Origin: Pisolithus tinctorius | Taxonomy: Eukaryota > Basidiomycota > Agaricomycetes > Boletales > Pisolithaceae | Length of the DNA stretch: 64,000 nt | Reading direction: 5' to 3' | Assembly (NCBI GenBank): GCA_024663395.1 | Contig: JANFAH010000072.1 | Location: forward strand, 186,001 to 250,000 | Shown: piece after piece, positions 21,644 to 35,079 of the stretch | Position numbering within the stretch: position 1 is the stretch's first letter | Layout: each line of letters begins with the position of its first letter | The notes under the pieces: model-generated | What the model was told of the DNA's origin: nothing | Databases searched by the model: none | The model's input: only the letters and a program-made list of their open reading frames with translations | Position numbers and translations under genes: made by a program

Positions 21644-23696
21644 ATGCGCGGCAGTTTCCTCTTCTTATCCTCCCATAGATTCCCCTCGTTGTTATATCTG
21701 AAACGCTTTCTTCGTTGCAGGACAATGTCTACCCGGAATTACCACGATGCAATAGAACACCTTAATTCATTGCAGACAAACGCTGCTGCTCTTGAGGCTG
21801 CTAGGGCTGCCGGTCCCCGTCTTAACCCGAATGCGATACCCGAAATGATCGAGTTTTTGGAGAGAATTGAATATACTGTACTGCTCGTTCCGATGTCATG
21901 TTCGCTGCACCTCATATGTGCTTGTCTAGTGCGAAGATCTTAATACACTCAACGTTATCCATATCACGGGCACCAAGGGCAAAGGGTCTGCTAGCGCTTT
22001 CACGGATTCGATACTTCGGCATGCGAAGCCAAACTGGAAAGTTGGTATGCGTACCGCCTTCCGTCGATCGCTCTTCTCCCTCACTCGGTTTTCTAGGCTT
22101 GTACACGTCTCCTCATCTCGTTGCTGTTCGGGAGCGAATTAGAATTAATGGAAAGCCACTGTCGGAGGAAGATTTTGTAAAGTATTTTTTCGAAGTTTGG
22201 GATCGACTGAACAAAAATGGTGTAAGTGTGTTCCGTGCATCAGTACCACTAGACACGTTTACCTTGTGTGTAGCCAAAAACTCCTGATTTCCCGGTCATG
22301 CCCAACTACTTCAGATATCTCACCCTCATGGCTTTCCACGCATTCATGTCAGAGAAGGTACTCTAGAAATTCTAATACTTGTATTTTTTCTTGATCATGC
22401 TGGTGGTTAGGTTGACGCAACGATTCTCGAAGTCGGTATCGGAGGAGCTGGTGATAGCACCAATATCGTACCAAAACCAATCGTCACGGGCATAACTACT
22501 CTCGGTCTAGACCACACCGCAGTCCTTGGTAAAACCATCGGTGCCATTGCATGGCAAAAGGGGGGAATATACAAGGCACGAATCAAAATCTGAAAATTAT
22601 TTTGACGTTGACGTTTCGTCAGAAAGGAGTCCCCGCACTGAGCGTTAGTCAGCCAGAAGAAGGAATGGAAGTCCTCAAGAAGAGAGCCGAAGAGTTGCAA
22701 GTATGTATCCACGCTTGTCTGGATCGATTTGCTGACATTCTGTCCACAGGCAGCTTATTTCATGGAAGTCCCCTCCTTACCAGGAAGCGGGTCCGTAAAA
22801 CTCGGTGCGGACTCTAGTTGTGGTTCAGCTTTTGACGTTACTGATAACCATTAACTACGAAAAGGTTTGGCTGGTGGACATCAAATTCAAAACGCAGCTC
22901 TCGCTGTTCAAATGGCACATACCTTCCTACACTCAGTGGATGCTTCGGAACTCCGACCTGAGCCACTCTTGCAACTCCCGGAACCGTTTCTCGCTGGCCT
23001 AGAATGCACCAGGTGGCCTGGTCGCTGCCAGACAGTGCTCGACCCAAAATATCAAGATACAACCTGGTACCTTGATGGAGCCCACACTGCCGAAAGTTTG
23101 TCTTGTTGCATGCAGTGGTTTGTTCAAGCAGGTCTTGGGTTGAAGTAAGTCCGCTCCTTTCCAGTCCCGCATTTAAACACTCCAGTGACATTCTTTGTTA
23201 GGGAACCACAATCCACTCGTGTCCTGATATTCAACTGCACTAGCGGGCGTTCTGGCCCGGCATTCTTAGGTACCATCCTGGAGAAGACAAAGGAATTACT
23301 TCTGCGACAGGGGCGTGAAGAAAAAGTTGAGAATTTCTTCAGTCACGTCATTTTTTGCAGCAACGTCACGTACGCAGACGGTCATTTCAAGGACGGTAAG
23401 GCTCCTTATATTTTAGCACAACATCTTATTGATACCTCATAGACCTGACTTCACGTGCTTTGTCAAATGCTGATCTTCTGCACCTTACAACACAGCATGA
23501 ACTTGCTGCTACCTGGTCTCAGTTAATCCCTACGTTCCCCTCCGATGCCATCCACGTCCTCCCATCCATAGAACACGCCATTCAGACTGTGCGCAGGGTT
23601 TCAAACACCGAAAGGATCGACGTCCTTGCGACCGGTAGTTTGCATCTCGTAGGCGGCGTTATCGAGGTGGCTGGACTAGCCTTGGTTGCCCTTTGA
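21644..23696 (+). CDS. Folylpolyglutamate synthase
   Basis: The conserved protein begins MSTRNYHDAIEHLNSLQTNA at 21725. The P-loop HITGTKGKGSASAF spans 21960-22000. The folate-site motif GLYTSPHLVAVRERIRINGK follows an intron, then ATILEVGIGGAGDSTN, LGLDHTAVLGKTIGAIAWQK and DTTWYLDGAHTAES in the C-terminal ligase domain. All are diagnostic of the Mur-ligase family branch FPGS. The enzyme adds glutamates to folates, keeping them in the cell and in mitochondria, and supports methionine synthesis (yeast Met7). An in-frame upstream ATG at 21644 would add about 27 residues rich in Arg, Ser, Phe and Leu with no acidic residue, which resembles a mitochondrial presequence. A CAG just before 21721 could instead be a splice acceptor. 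About nine introns. Confidence 0.93.
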
Positions 23697-23802
23697 TACA
23701 GACCTTGTTCAACATGTTACATATCCTTATTCGTGATGGTAATGGTCCATGTACATTTTATCAACCTCCGTACCGATGCCCTCGATTATCGAGGTACGCG
23801 CG

Positions 23803-26359
23803 TCAAGTATTCTTGACTTCCACTCCTACATCACGAAATGACATCGGAGAATTGCGCGGTAAAAGGACGGGCTGGACAGGTAAGGTATATTTCATGTCGA
23901 GTTCTTCCAGCACTGTCTTCAGGTGTCGCATAAAGTCATTCCTACGTGCCCATCTTCCCCCCCAATCCTGCCAGTTCGACCGATCTAGAATAGACGGTCA
24001 GGTTTCTCTATGGTAGGCTTTTGGTGGGTAAACTGCTCACGCTCAACACCGATCGTGAGGTGAATTGCGTTCTGATATTCCATTTTGTCGATATTGACAG
24101 CACAGTTGGACCATTCGCGATTGTTGTTGGCCACATATGCTTGAACGCGCTGCCTCAACTGTTCCACAATTTCCAATGGAGTACCATAGGATATCATGAT
24201 AGTCGTGCTCTCCCACCTATCGGAATGCAAAACGCATACGTCAATAAGGATCAGTAATCAAGAACAAGAACCACTGACATGGAGCTACTGCGGCGCATGT
24301 TATGAAGAAGCTTGGTGCTGGATAAAAGTGAATTTGGCACAATAACCTCCTGACCATCAACCCTGCGGAAGACGGTGGAGAACAACCCGAATTCTTTGAC
24401 GAAGAGATACTAAACCAAGTCTGTTAGCGTTTGACACCGACATAGGACTACGAGGATAAAACCTGGTCGTCGATCATGACAAGGTCGCCCACGTCGAATA
24501 CATGGGTGGAAAAAATGAAGATAAGCTAAAGATAGGAATTAGCCGAGCTTAGCAAAACCACACGCTACCCACATACCGACTCGAAGAGGGTCTGAGCGGA
24601 GTGGCCGAAAATGAACGAAAATCCGAGGATGATAGTAGCAAGGGGAACCAAGGAGGTAATCGTGTTGTTTCGGTTGAATATAAGAAGACAAGCGAAGAGA
24701 ATGCCGAGCAATGCGATACAAACAAGAACTGCATCGAGTTTCGCCACCGCAGAACTCACGTCCTGAAAAGCCACGTAAATGAAATTAAGAAAACAGGCAA
24801 ATCAGTGGGCGCAACCTTCAAGCTAGCCGTCAACGCCTTTCTTTCCTTGTAAATTCTTTGGACGGCTTCCCTCATCTCTCTTTTTGAGATGTCACCGTTA
24901 CCATCTTTATCAAAGATGGCAAATGCCGCATGCTTGACTGCAGTCAGTAAAGTCATCCCGAATATGAAACAAGATTATTGCATACTGCTTCAGCAGTGGA
25001 ACGAAAATAAGGGTAGAAATCTTGCAGGACCGGAGTAAGCTAGGCGAATAGTATACAAGTCTGCTGCATACCTTCCACGACGAGGTACGACCGCCCAGGA
25101 CTTGTAACCCTCAAAGCGCTGAACAATTTCCTTGCGAGTTTCCGCGCAGAGGCAAGGCCACTGAGTTCGCCTCCCTTGTAAAACTTGGAGTTCTTCAAGG
25201 CGACCTGACCGATGGCGCCTCCTACATGATCAACAATCACAGTTGCCAAAAATTTGCGTCTCCGACGCTTGATCTCTGCACGACTACGCTTCCTTTCGGG
25301 AAGTAGGTGTTCATTATGTTCCCCTGCACCAGTTGGTTCATTCTTCTGTTGCGCTGTGTTCAAATTGGACACGTCCAACGAGTTTCCAAACGACGAAGCT
25401 GCGCTTTTGTGGCCTTTTTTGCCATACGGTGACTTCTTCGGAATTGGTGCAGCCGTGGCATTTGACAAGTGGTCCAGTGCCTTCAAGCCCAACCGGTTCT
25501 CAGCCAAGCGATCAGCCAGAGCGCGTTGGTGGAAGTTGATCGCAACAAATCTCAAAAAAAGTTTCTCCACAAAGAGAACAACACCAGCAGTGAAGAGTGC
25601 CTGTTTAAAGACCACTTGTGACGAAGATAGCCCAAGTAAGGAAGAGAAGTCATACCTGCATGATGCGGTTGATGATAACCCAATAAGAACCCGGGGGCTT
25701 CCATACACTTCTGATTACCGACAAAGCTATCCAAGCCCACGAAATGTCTAGCAAAAGCTTTAGCCATGCGGAGACTGCGAGTGTCAGCTACAGGGTAGCA
25801 GGTAAGGGAACTAAGAAATCAACAGTACTCGTGGACCTGCCTCTATTTGTGTCTTGAGACGCTCCACCTGACCCCCAAGCAAAAAAATGATCGTAACAAC
25901 TGTCCTGGGAATGGCGTCGACGACGAGGTATGTCACGCACGACGTAGCCCATATAATTGACAACCACAACGACCACGCGCGAACTTGAGGGCGTACGGTA
26001 GAGTTACTGTGAAACCGGATGTCCACGACCAATAGGGGAGTAATAAGGATTGCTGTCCCAACGATACCGACCAGCAGGGTTCGGACAGGACGGGCCAACT
26101 TCATGAACGCGAGCCAGAGAGCCCTGCCCCTTCTAGCTTTCGTTCCTTCGTGGGTTCCTTCGGCGACAGAGGGCTCTTCTTCGTCCCAATCAAACTCATC
26201 GGACGTGTTCGTCGAACTCGAGTCCGAATCGACACCGTCGTTAAGGAAGCCGGATTCTGTACCCGTGTCTTCACGACATATCCCACTGTCGTCATCTTTC
26301 AGCTTCTGCCCACTGGTCAGGTTGGTGTCGTGCTCAGAGGGCGGCTGTTTTCCTAACAT
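23803..26359 (-). CDS. EF-hand mechanosensitive ion channel, MscS family (Msy1/Msy2-like)
   Basis: Starts [20 protein letters not shown] at 26359 with an acidic Ser-rich N-terminus. Hydrophobic helices follow: [40 protein letters not shown] and [21 protein letters not shown] basic loop ([15 protein letters not shown]) comes next. An EF-hand, [20 protein letters not shown], has acidic residues at loop positions 1, 3 and 12. Then come the pore helices ([40 protein letters not shown]) and the MscS beta domain with [12 protein letters not shown] and [18 protein letters not shown]. In fission yeast such channels sit in ER membranes and shape calcium release under hypo-osmotic shock. TGA is at 23803-23805, facing FPGS at about 107 bp. 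The identity is firm. Confidence 0.9.
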
Positions 26360-26741
26360 GAGAGTGTGTCAAACAGGTTACAGAAAAGGGCTGGCCGACG
26401 ACTGGGAACTTATGAGTGGCTACGGGTGGCTACGAGGACTTCGAGCCCCACCTCGCGTGCCTCGATATTATAATAACTACGTAAGCAAACGGGTGAGATT
26501 TCAGCCTGAAACAATAATACCGAACAGTAGTCCTAGACCCTGAAGACCTCTGTAGAATCTAGATAGCAACAACGCATGCCTCGTAGTGTCAAATAAGTTG
26601 CCATCCCTGCAGTTCGGGCCACAGGAACCTGGTACCAGCTGCTCGTTTGACTCTTGAACTGAACTAGTAGAAGAAATATAGTTCTTGTAATAGATTTGGC
26701 CTTATGGCAATCCTTGTATTTCCTGGTGAGGGAGAAGGTAA
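26360..26741. other. Spacer between the zinc-finger protein and the MscS channel
   Basis: About 380 bp holding the 3' end of the upstream minus gene and the promoter of the channel gene. Nothing else recognised. Confidence 0.35.
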
Positions 26742-28097
26742 TCACTTGCACTGAGTAACGGTCAGTGCCCGAAAAATAAATAACGAGCATACCATTGCAG
26801 GGTTGTAGTAGGCGTCCAACATCCGATTTGTCATCCTCTTCCCACCCAGCGCGCTTTCCCCGAAAGCCTGAGTTGACGGGGGAGCTTCCATGACTTGTGT
26901 CTGTAACACCTTTCCTTGACGGGAGGGCGTATCCTTAGCGTTACCACTGCGGCGGGCAAGCATACTTGTCCCAAATTGTTGCGTCGGTTGAACCTCGTCT
27001 GAGTCAGTGCACGAACGGTCGATATTCACTTTTTGTGGGGCCACCAGTTGTCCGAGAAGATCCCTTGCCTTGCCAAGGATACTTTCCCGGGTTTCTGGAA
27101 GGGTCTTGACCGTGCTGACGACGTGTTTTCGTTTGTTTCTTTTTCCAGGTTCTGCAGAGACAATAGCGCCCATAAGAGTAGTGGCACTCTGGCCGTGAGC
27201 CCCAGTAGATATTTGACGCTCGTTCGCGTGCGGCGGGGTTACATTGACTTCCTTATTGACGAGAGAGAGGAGTGTAACTGCGGAAATCGCGTGCCTCCTA
27301 GCGCACATTTCTATGTGGGTTCTCTTCTGTTTGACAGTCTTCTTAGTTGTCCACTGCAAACCGCAACATACACATTTGCTAAGTGCTGAAATCTCCGCGC
27401 CCGTGGGTTCGCCTGACGGTTGTTTTGGGAATTGGCCCGTTTCTACATGGGATCTCGTCGGTGTCGAGGAAGAATCAGGCTGACGTTTAGGGAACGACAA
27501 ATCGTGGGACGGTACACGATGTCTGAGTGGCTGATATGCAAACTGGCAAAGTTGCATGCAGCTAAGTTCGTCCACTTCGTCGTGTTCCTCGGGATGACAT
27601 TCTTCAATGGTTGTGATTAGAGGAAGTGATGGACAGTTTCTATTCAGTGTCGGCTGCTGGAGTGTACCGACGTTGGGGACGCTTGGCTCTCGAAATTCGT
27701 TACGCTCTACACGTGAAGGGGGGAAGTTCTCGATGTTAGTTACACTGCGCACCTGCTACGTAGGACATACCCTCTTCCGAGCTGCGACCACCTGTGGTAT
27801 TCTTCAGCTCAAGTTTCGTTGTCGATCGTTGATCTGTACGAGACATGCAGAAGATCCCAATGGATCGAGGTAACGCGCCGCACCAATTTGGCAATGTAGA
27901 GAACCTGGTAATGAAGAAGGTTCCTCGGTGCTTTCGCACTGCACCAGTACTGCTGGTCTCCGTTCCACTGTACTTGTCGTCGAATTGCGATGGTGTTCTC
28001 GACGCTGTCGTCTGCGTTCTTCTCGTTCAGGCTCAGAATCTTCGACGACGTCTTGTTCGCGTTCTCCCAGCTTTCTCTTCATGTTGGTGTAAGGCAA
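26742..28097 (-). CDS. Disordered protein with a UBZ/Rad18-like C2HC zinc finger; possible SLX4 relative
   Basis: The first exon begins MPYTNMKRKLGEREQD, with a strongly charged Glu/Arg stretch. Two short introns (one with a clear CTAAC branch site and TGTAG acceptor near 27720) join to RNEFREPSVPNVGTLQQ. The only structured-looking part is KCVCCGLQWTTKKTVKQKRT followed by HIEMC, giving C-x2-C-x15-H-x3-C, a spacing like UBZ4/Rad18 zinc fingers. The remainder is Ser/Thr/Pro/Gln-rich. The protein ends soon after LDAYYNPAM, with or without a 42-bp in-frame intron, at TGA 26742-26744. Fungal SLX4 nuclease scaffolds contain a similar finger, but the C-terminal SLX1-binding domain is not visible. 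I therefore give only the zinc-finger description. Confidence 0.65.
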
Positions 28098-28238
28098 GTC
28101 ACAGGTGACAGGGGCCAGTGAAGGGACGCGTTATTTAGCCTTGTTTGGTGTAGTCCATCCCGTTTCCAACGCGTTACTACAAGATTTGGTGACTCTGACC
28201 CACACTGAAATTGAATGCTCGTTTGAGGACCCCTCATC

Positions 28239-31200
28239 ATGGGCAGTAGCACGAACCCACAGGACAGTGCCGTCAATCGTCAACAGCTGTTAGAAATCGT
28301 GTATGCCGCATCGTCACAGATCCCCGCCCAGGTCCAGGCGTCCACGGAACGGCTGAAGACGCTACTCGACAACGTCGGCACCTATGACGCCCTCCATGAG
28401 ATTGCTGCTGAGAAATCTCTTCCGTTACAAGTGAGACAGCAGAGTATCATCCAATTTAAGAATTCTGCACTATCGCATTGGCGATCAAGGAAGTACGTCC
28501 ACCGTTTTCTTTGCGGTGGTCCCTTGGTCAATGTGCTATTGCCAGACTCCTGTCGGAGGAGTATCGTAATCGCATCCGTGCGCGGTGTATGGTTTTCCTG
28601 AATGAAGAGGATGACCTTGTGCGTAAACTTAAGCACCCGCTCTTGCGCCTTTCTAAACCTTTGCTTTCAGATTGCAGAGTGTAATGAGGTGATCGTGGCA
28701 AAGATAGCGCGACTCGACTATCCACATAATTGGTATGTTTTGTGTCTCGAATCGCGATTCCTATTAGGCCCATATCAGTTGAAAGGCCCTCTCTCCTAAC
28801 CGACCTCCTCTGCATCATCGAGAGTACCCTCCAGTCCTTATGCACGTCGTCATCGGCGAGCATGTTGTCAACCCTCGCGTTGCGTCGTGCGCTCAAAGTT
28901 CTAAATGCCGTTTTAAAGGAAACATCCAGCATGAAAATGTTGACGGGCGTAAAGACGATGGGAGAGGTGCGTCCGTGCCAAATACTTTGGTTTCTACCCT
29001 GTTCATTGCATGCATCAGATCACAAATCGACTATGTGGTGTTTTCCTCACATATTACTCTGAGTTATGTCGTTCCCAGTTATCACCTATTCTGTCTCCCC
29101 TTCATCCAGCCGTACTATCTGGAGAGCACACCCTTTGCATCATTGTAGTAGCTCATCTCATCTACAAGTGCCTTGTCAAGCTGGCTTTGTGGTCTTGGCC
29201 ACGAATAGTGAGGCGTGGCAAGGATGACCTGCAGGATCTCCAAGTATGGGTATGTCTGTGTTATGTTTATGAACAATTCCTCTGGTAACATCTGCGGGAA
29301 GTTCTTGGAGCTCTTTCAGAGTTCCGCGGCTCAACTCAAACTACTTTCAGAACAGCGGATTAGCTTTGTGCTTGCGCTCAGGTCACTGCCCGATCCCGAT
29401 CCTGTCGCGGTTGCAACAATCGATAGCTTGACACGTCATGTTCGGATCTTCGGGAAATTCTTTCGCAGGTTGCAACAGTTAGAGCCCGCTAAATTTGTCG
29501 AGCTGCCTACGTGCAATGCAATGGTTTTGTATTACTGGGAAAAAGTGGTCCAAGCCGCCAATGGATCTTCGGACATGATAAAAGGTAAAGTTCAGTTCCA
29601 TATTCAATTGTTCGAGGTTCTTGAGTGACCTTGTTAGATGCTTCGGATGCCGTTTTCCCCGTTCGGTTCCTTGTACAAGCCATGGTTCTCTTCAAGGAAA
29701 ATCTTGCGAAATGGACTCCATTCCGCAAAGGCGGTCCCGTCTCTGAGACTAGTACAGATTGTTTCTGGGATGATCTCCCCCTCGCTGATGTGCCCTCCCC
29801 AGCACTTTCACAGCAATTCGTGGAAGACGCGGTTCGGCTGCTGGTTACCCGGTTCATTCCACTCAATCTCACTGATCTAGAAGGTTGGATGTCTGATCCT
29901 GAGGAATGGGTAAGCGAAGAGGACAAGGAGACTGATCACTGGGAATATGAACTGCGCGTAGGTCTCGTCTCGCCCCTGGCCCCTACATGACGTCTGAGAC
30001 TTGTAGCCTTGTGGCGAGCGCGTCCTTATGACGCTGGCCTCACAATATCGAGACTACGTCGTTCCTCTGATGGCGACAACATTCAAAGATGTCGTCTGTA
30101 GGACCCTATTTTTCCCCCATGCGACACTGGAGTCTGACGTATTTACAGCGCAACCAACAACCGACCTTCAGAGTATCATACAAAAGGAGGCAATATATTG
30201 TGCCATAGGGCGATGCGCAACGCGGCTTCGAGATGTTATACCATTCACTGAATGGATGCGGCATTATTTGGCGGTTGAGGCAAAAGAACGCAATCCCAAG
30301 TACGTCGAACTTGCCTATGTCGGACATTGCATTAACAAGAACAGTTTCCCTATTATCAAGCGTCGCATCGCCTGGTTAATCGGAAAATGGATCGGTGACA
30401 TCGGCACTCCTGCTGCAGATCCAATTGTATGGGAAGTCCTCATCCACCTTCTCGGCGACAGGGGGGACGGTACAGATGCCGTTGTTCGATTCACGGCCGC
30501 GAATGCCATTCGGGAATGTGTTGATGTGAGCGAAAATCACCAACCGTTTCTTATAGCCTTCTAATAACGAAGAAGACCGCCAGTTTTGATATCACCGTTT
30601 TTGCACCGTTTTTGCCAGTTGCTGTCACAGAACTCGTTAGACTCATGCACGAAGTTGATACCATGGAGATGAAGCGACGGCTCGCCAAGAGTCTAAAGGT
30701 TATTATAGAACAAGCAGATTCGCAGATCGTGCCCTACATCGAGATGATTGCTGAAGGCATCCCAGGCTTATGTATGATATATCTTAGCCGTTGAAGCGTT
30801 GTTAACCAGACCTTCAGGGACTGCTGCGGGGGAAGAGTGGTTATTCAAAGCTCAGCTGCTGGTTGTTGTCGCGAGCTTGATTACGGTATGTCGATTGAGG
30901 TTTTTTTCTCTCGTCAAAACTAATTCCTCCAAGTCTGCCAAAGAACATTCGTCAACCCTTGCGCCGCTCGTGATTCCTCTAGTCCAGGACGGCTTGAGTC
31001 CAGGGGTAAGATAGATACCGCATACAGTATCGTGCGGTTGCTTAAAACGGCTATGAAGGTTGCAGTTCACCTAGACGAAGATACTTTAGGTCTGTGGCTC
31101 GCAGCACTTCGAAATGCTCCGACGCTACAGGGAGTCTCGGGTCCTAGCCTTCTGCAACTGTTCCCCCTGGCTATCTCACTACTAGTGGGCAACCTGGATC

Positions 31201-32300
31201 TGTTAGGAAAAGTGATACTTATTGTTGAATCGTATCTCTTCGTCGACGCGCCTCTGGTTTTACAGGCAAGTTGGCAAACAACCCTATTCTCTGTCACTCA
31301 CGTTATGCAGAATTTCGCCTTGGAGCTTTTGAATGCCGTTGCGAACGCATTGACAGGTCAAGCGATAGAGACAAATCAGAGAGGAATTATAACCGTCATG
31401 TGTTACATGACGCAGTTGGCACCGTCCTCGTTTTGGGCGGAAGCACTTCATAACTCGGGCATTTTCAATCATGTGGTTAAAATTCTTCGCGACGACGAGG
31501 TATGCCACCCAGAATAATGATCTAACGTGGTCTGTTGACGGGCCTTATTTAGTGTTCTTCCGCTGTATTGACGGACTGCGTCTTCGTTCTTGCGCGTATT
31601 GCGGTGGCTGATCATGAAATGTTCCTCCGTTTGGTATCTGCTGCAGCCCAGGTCAGTGGTGTTCCGGAAGATAAGATATGGGAGCCCATTCTAGATCAAT
31701 ACTGGAGACAAGTACGTCTGTCACCACCAATTTTATTTCGTTCATCAACCACTTCCCGTAGTTTGACCACATGTCCGAACCGCGACATCGTAAGCTGGCA
31801 GCAATGGGTATCGCTGCTCTCGTTTCGACGGGCCGCAGTGAAGTACTTGATCGTCTTCCCAACGAGATATTCAATCTCTGGACTGATGTCTTGTACGAAA
31901 TAAGGGAGAGCTTGCGAGTGGCGGATGGCGACGATGACGGGTAAGCTTTGCGTAGAAAGCATTGCATATCTTTCCATCTGATTGAGTGATAGCAGCCTGA
32001 AACTCTACTGGGATGTGGATGTTGCGCCAGACAGCTACTTCGCTGGATCTCGAGACACATTGGAATATGATCGCAGGAAGCAGGTCAGTGTTCTTGCAGA
32101 ACCTAGCAGAATCATGCTAAGCTCTTCTACAGGTTTTCGAGCGCGACCCCGTTCGCACAGTGCAGCTCACATCGTACTTGACTAGTGCCCTTCAGGCGGC
32201 GGAAAGGGCTTGCGGAGGCGCACAAGTTTTCAAGGAAAAATACTTGGATAAAACAGATCCCACTGTGCTGACGCAACTGAAGACCTCGCTTGCAGGATAA
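28239..32300 (+). CDS. Importin-beta family karyopherin (Kap120 / importin-11)
   Basis: Starts MGSSTNPQDSAVNRQQLLEI at 28239. The N-terminal importin-beta domain is visible as LPLQVRQQSIIQFKNSALSH (a RQxxxxxxKN-type repeat) and continues CNEVIVAKIARLDYPHNW, the typical DxPxxWP-like end of a HEAT repeat. HEAT-like helices continue over about 4 kb and about 15 introns. Later readable blocks include YCAIGRCATRLRDVIPFTEW, FPIIKRRIAWLIGKWIGDIG and VVRFTAANAIRECVDV, all matching Kap120/IPO11. The C-terminus ends KTDPTVLTQLKTSLAG at TAA 32298-32300. Kap120 imports ribosome-assembly factors; IPO11 imports UBE2E enzymes and rpL12. Family firm, cargo inferred. Confidence 0.88.
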
Positions 32301-32522
32301 TCGACATGCATGAATGACACGTATCACTTGTACTTACTGTATCGCCATCATTTGAATCGACCAGGTTGCACATCGACTACGTAGGCAATTCGAGTCCAAT
32401 GAGAAGTATTACAAATATCATACAGAACTGAAGTTGCATACTGTGATGAAGTACTACCTGATGAGTGATCACATAAGCTACAAGTTGTTTTGAAGCGCTC
32501 GAAGAATATTGTTCTGTTTTCC

Positions 32523-34866
32523 ATGACATCCCTTGGAACTGGTAGGTATCAATGATTACTGGCATCCTTCCTGCTGTGTGCCCTAACAATACGACAGAAA
32601 AACCACCCGGAGCGAATGAATGCGACAAAAGAATCTCCCGTGAGCACAATCCATTGCGCTGCCCTGTCACTTCCTGAGTGTTCCACAAGATCGTGCTCGT
32701 GCAAAGGACTATGTCGAATTACACGACCAAGTTCAGGTTGGATTCCTAGATGGCCAAAGGTTGCTCAAACGGTACTCTGATGTCTCATCTAGTCTAGCAT
32801 GAATCTGTTGGATTCGCTGGAAAGCTTTCTATCATCCTTTCAAAGAGACTTGTCCTCGGTTTCCGGGCAGATATCTGAGCTGCAGGAACGTAGCAAGGAG
32901 ATAGACCGGAGGCTTAAGAGTCGGCGAGTATGGCCCTTACTTGCCGTGTCAGAGCACTTGGTTGATGTTTCTCGCAGAGAATCGAGAAGCCTCTATCGAA
33001 ACTCGTGTCTGAATTGACCATTCCACCAGCTCTTATTCTAACCATCCTCGATACTGAAGTCGGAGAGTCATGGATTCCGGTCATCGATGATTTCGAACGC
33101 AGGTTAGACGCGCTCGAAGTACGTGCACGAGTTAAAGCTGCGAGGGATCTAGGAGACATTTCTGAAGGCCTTCGCATTGTTGTGCGTTTTACCCTCTTTC
33201 TAACACTACTCTTGACCCACCGATGTTACTACAAGGCAGCGACGAAGCTACGCGCATTCTTCCTCGCTCTGCTACGCCCCATCAAAGATAGTGTGACCAC
33301 TAACGTGCAAGTTTTACAATCGTCCGTTTACATGAAGTACCGGCCGTTGTTCTCTTTTCTACAACGTAAAGCCGCATCTGTTGCAAAGGAAATTCAGGAT
33401 TCGTACATTGCGGCTACCCGTACATACTATGAGACGGCATTCCGTCGTTATATACGTAGCTTGGGTTGGCTGAGGGTGCGTAGCTTCTCTGGTATCCATC
33501 GACAGCGGCCCTATTTACCGTGGGGTTTGTCTAGTCTAAGGTTACGGAGAAATTCGAGACCCTCGTTGTGCTGTCTGTGCAACAAGGTGGTTCTCGTCTA
33601 GACCACGAGCGACTAGCCTACGCAAAGATGGACGGTTCAAGTGTCATTCTAGCATACATGGCAGACGACAAGGCCCACGTAAGTACATCCGCTTGGTTGC
33701 AGCTCTATAAAGCTAAACGGGGAGAAGAAAGAGCCTCTAGAGGCAATTCTTCGCTCTCTGTTTCTAGTTTTGATGGACAATGCAACTGCCGAGTACTCCT
33801 TCATTACAACATTTTTTTCATCACAAGTTGCGCCAGCTAGCGATCAAGACAGTGTTTTGTCAGCTCCGTTGTTGTCCCCTGACTGTGGTGTAGTAGATGA
33901 CAGGAAATCCATTGCCGGCTCGGAGGCCCGAACGGAGGTAGCAAGCCCAGGCCCTTCTGCAGGCAGGAACGGGCTTGGAAGACTCACGGATATCGATAAG
34001 GGCGTGCGTAACGACCTTGGAAACCTGTGGAAAAAGGTATTTGACCCGGTTCTTGAGTATACCAAGGTAAATGTCGGCATTTGGAATAACTTCGCGACTG
34101 ACTTTTATTATAGGCATTTTTGGTATCAGTCGTTGAGCCTCCACCGCCGGCCATCCCGCTACTGACCATGGTCCGGTTAACTGAAGCTGTTTTGGCAGAA
34201 GTGCAAAAACGCCAATGTTTGCCTTTGGAGACGTTTTTCTTTACCATGCGCTTGCAGCTTTGGCCTGTGTTCCAGAAAGTCATGACAGAACATTGTGATT
34301 CCCTGAAGAAGGTGGCCGAGAAGCCTAGTGGTTATTTTGCGAAGACCAATCCAACAACGGATGCCATGGTATCAAATGTAAGTATCATGACTCCCTCAGG
34401 TCATCGCCTTCAAACTGCATTGACGGTTAGATCTGCCACAGCTACACAGTTATGTTCCAATCCTTTGTGCTGTTGACTAGCGAGGCGGAGGAGACGATGA
34501 TATTCAGCAAGTAAGTATGGAAGCTCGATGTTGATTTTTTTTTTTAAATATGAATTTGCCTAGTCTGTTCCGTCTCCAGCAAGAACTGGACAAACTCATT
34601 CTTCGCCATACGGAGTTCATCGCTGACCCAACGGTGCGGGCTACAAAACGATCCGCGATATATGAGATCCTTTTGCAGGGACTGATCGTGAGTCAATCAA
34701 CATAGTACTTCGTTTTCTAACTGCTTTGCGTGTCGTTATCTAGAAAGGTAGCCATCTTACACGACACCCTAAGGTGCAGATGGAGCTTGACTACTGGGCC
34801 GAAAAAGAGCGATCTGCACGTCAAATTATTCTCTCCGCCGGTCGGCATAGCAAGGTCAGACAGTGA
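32523..34866 (+). CDS. VPS52: GARP complex subunit VPS52
   Basis: The strongest part is NLLDSLESFLSSFQRDLSSV followed by SGQISELQERSKEIDRRLKS, a coiled coil diagnostic of VPS52. After it come LTIPPALILTILDTEVGESW, AATKLRAFFLALLRPIKDSV and AATRTYYETAFRRYIRSLGW. The C-terminal end is QMELDYWAEKERSARQIILS with TGA at 34864-34866. VPS52 is the core of the GARP/EARP tether that returns endosomal vesicles to the trans-Golgi. The N-terminal exons are a reconstruction: ATG 32523, then an exon after a clear CTAAC...CAG, then RARAKDYVELHDQV near 32700. This gives a shorter N-terminus than usual for the family, so the true start may differ. Confidence 0.85.
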
Positions 34867-35079
34867 TCCATGTATGTGGGTTGTGCCTAGTATGCAATTC
34901 GATGGATGTAGAACATGCGAATGACGGAGTATCGACGAGCAGAAGGAATAGAATATACGACGCTGATAAGTAATGGAATGCTATGCCTGGAATATCGAAT
35001 AGATTTAAGTGTTCACCTGATAGAAAACCTGGAATGATGAGGATGTATGTTATATTAATATGTAAGGCAAAGGTGAGTT

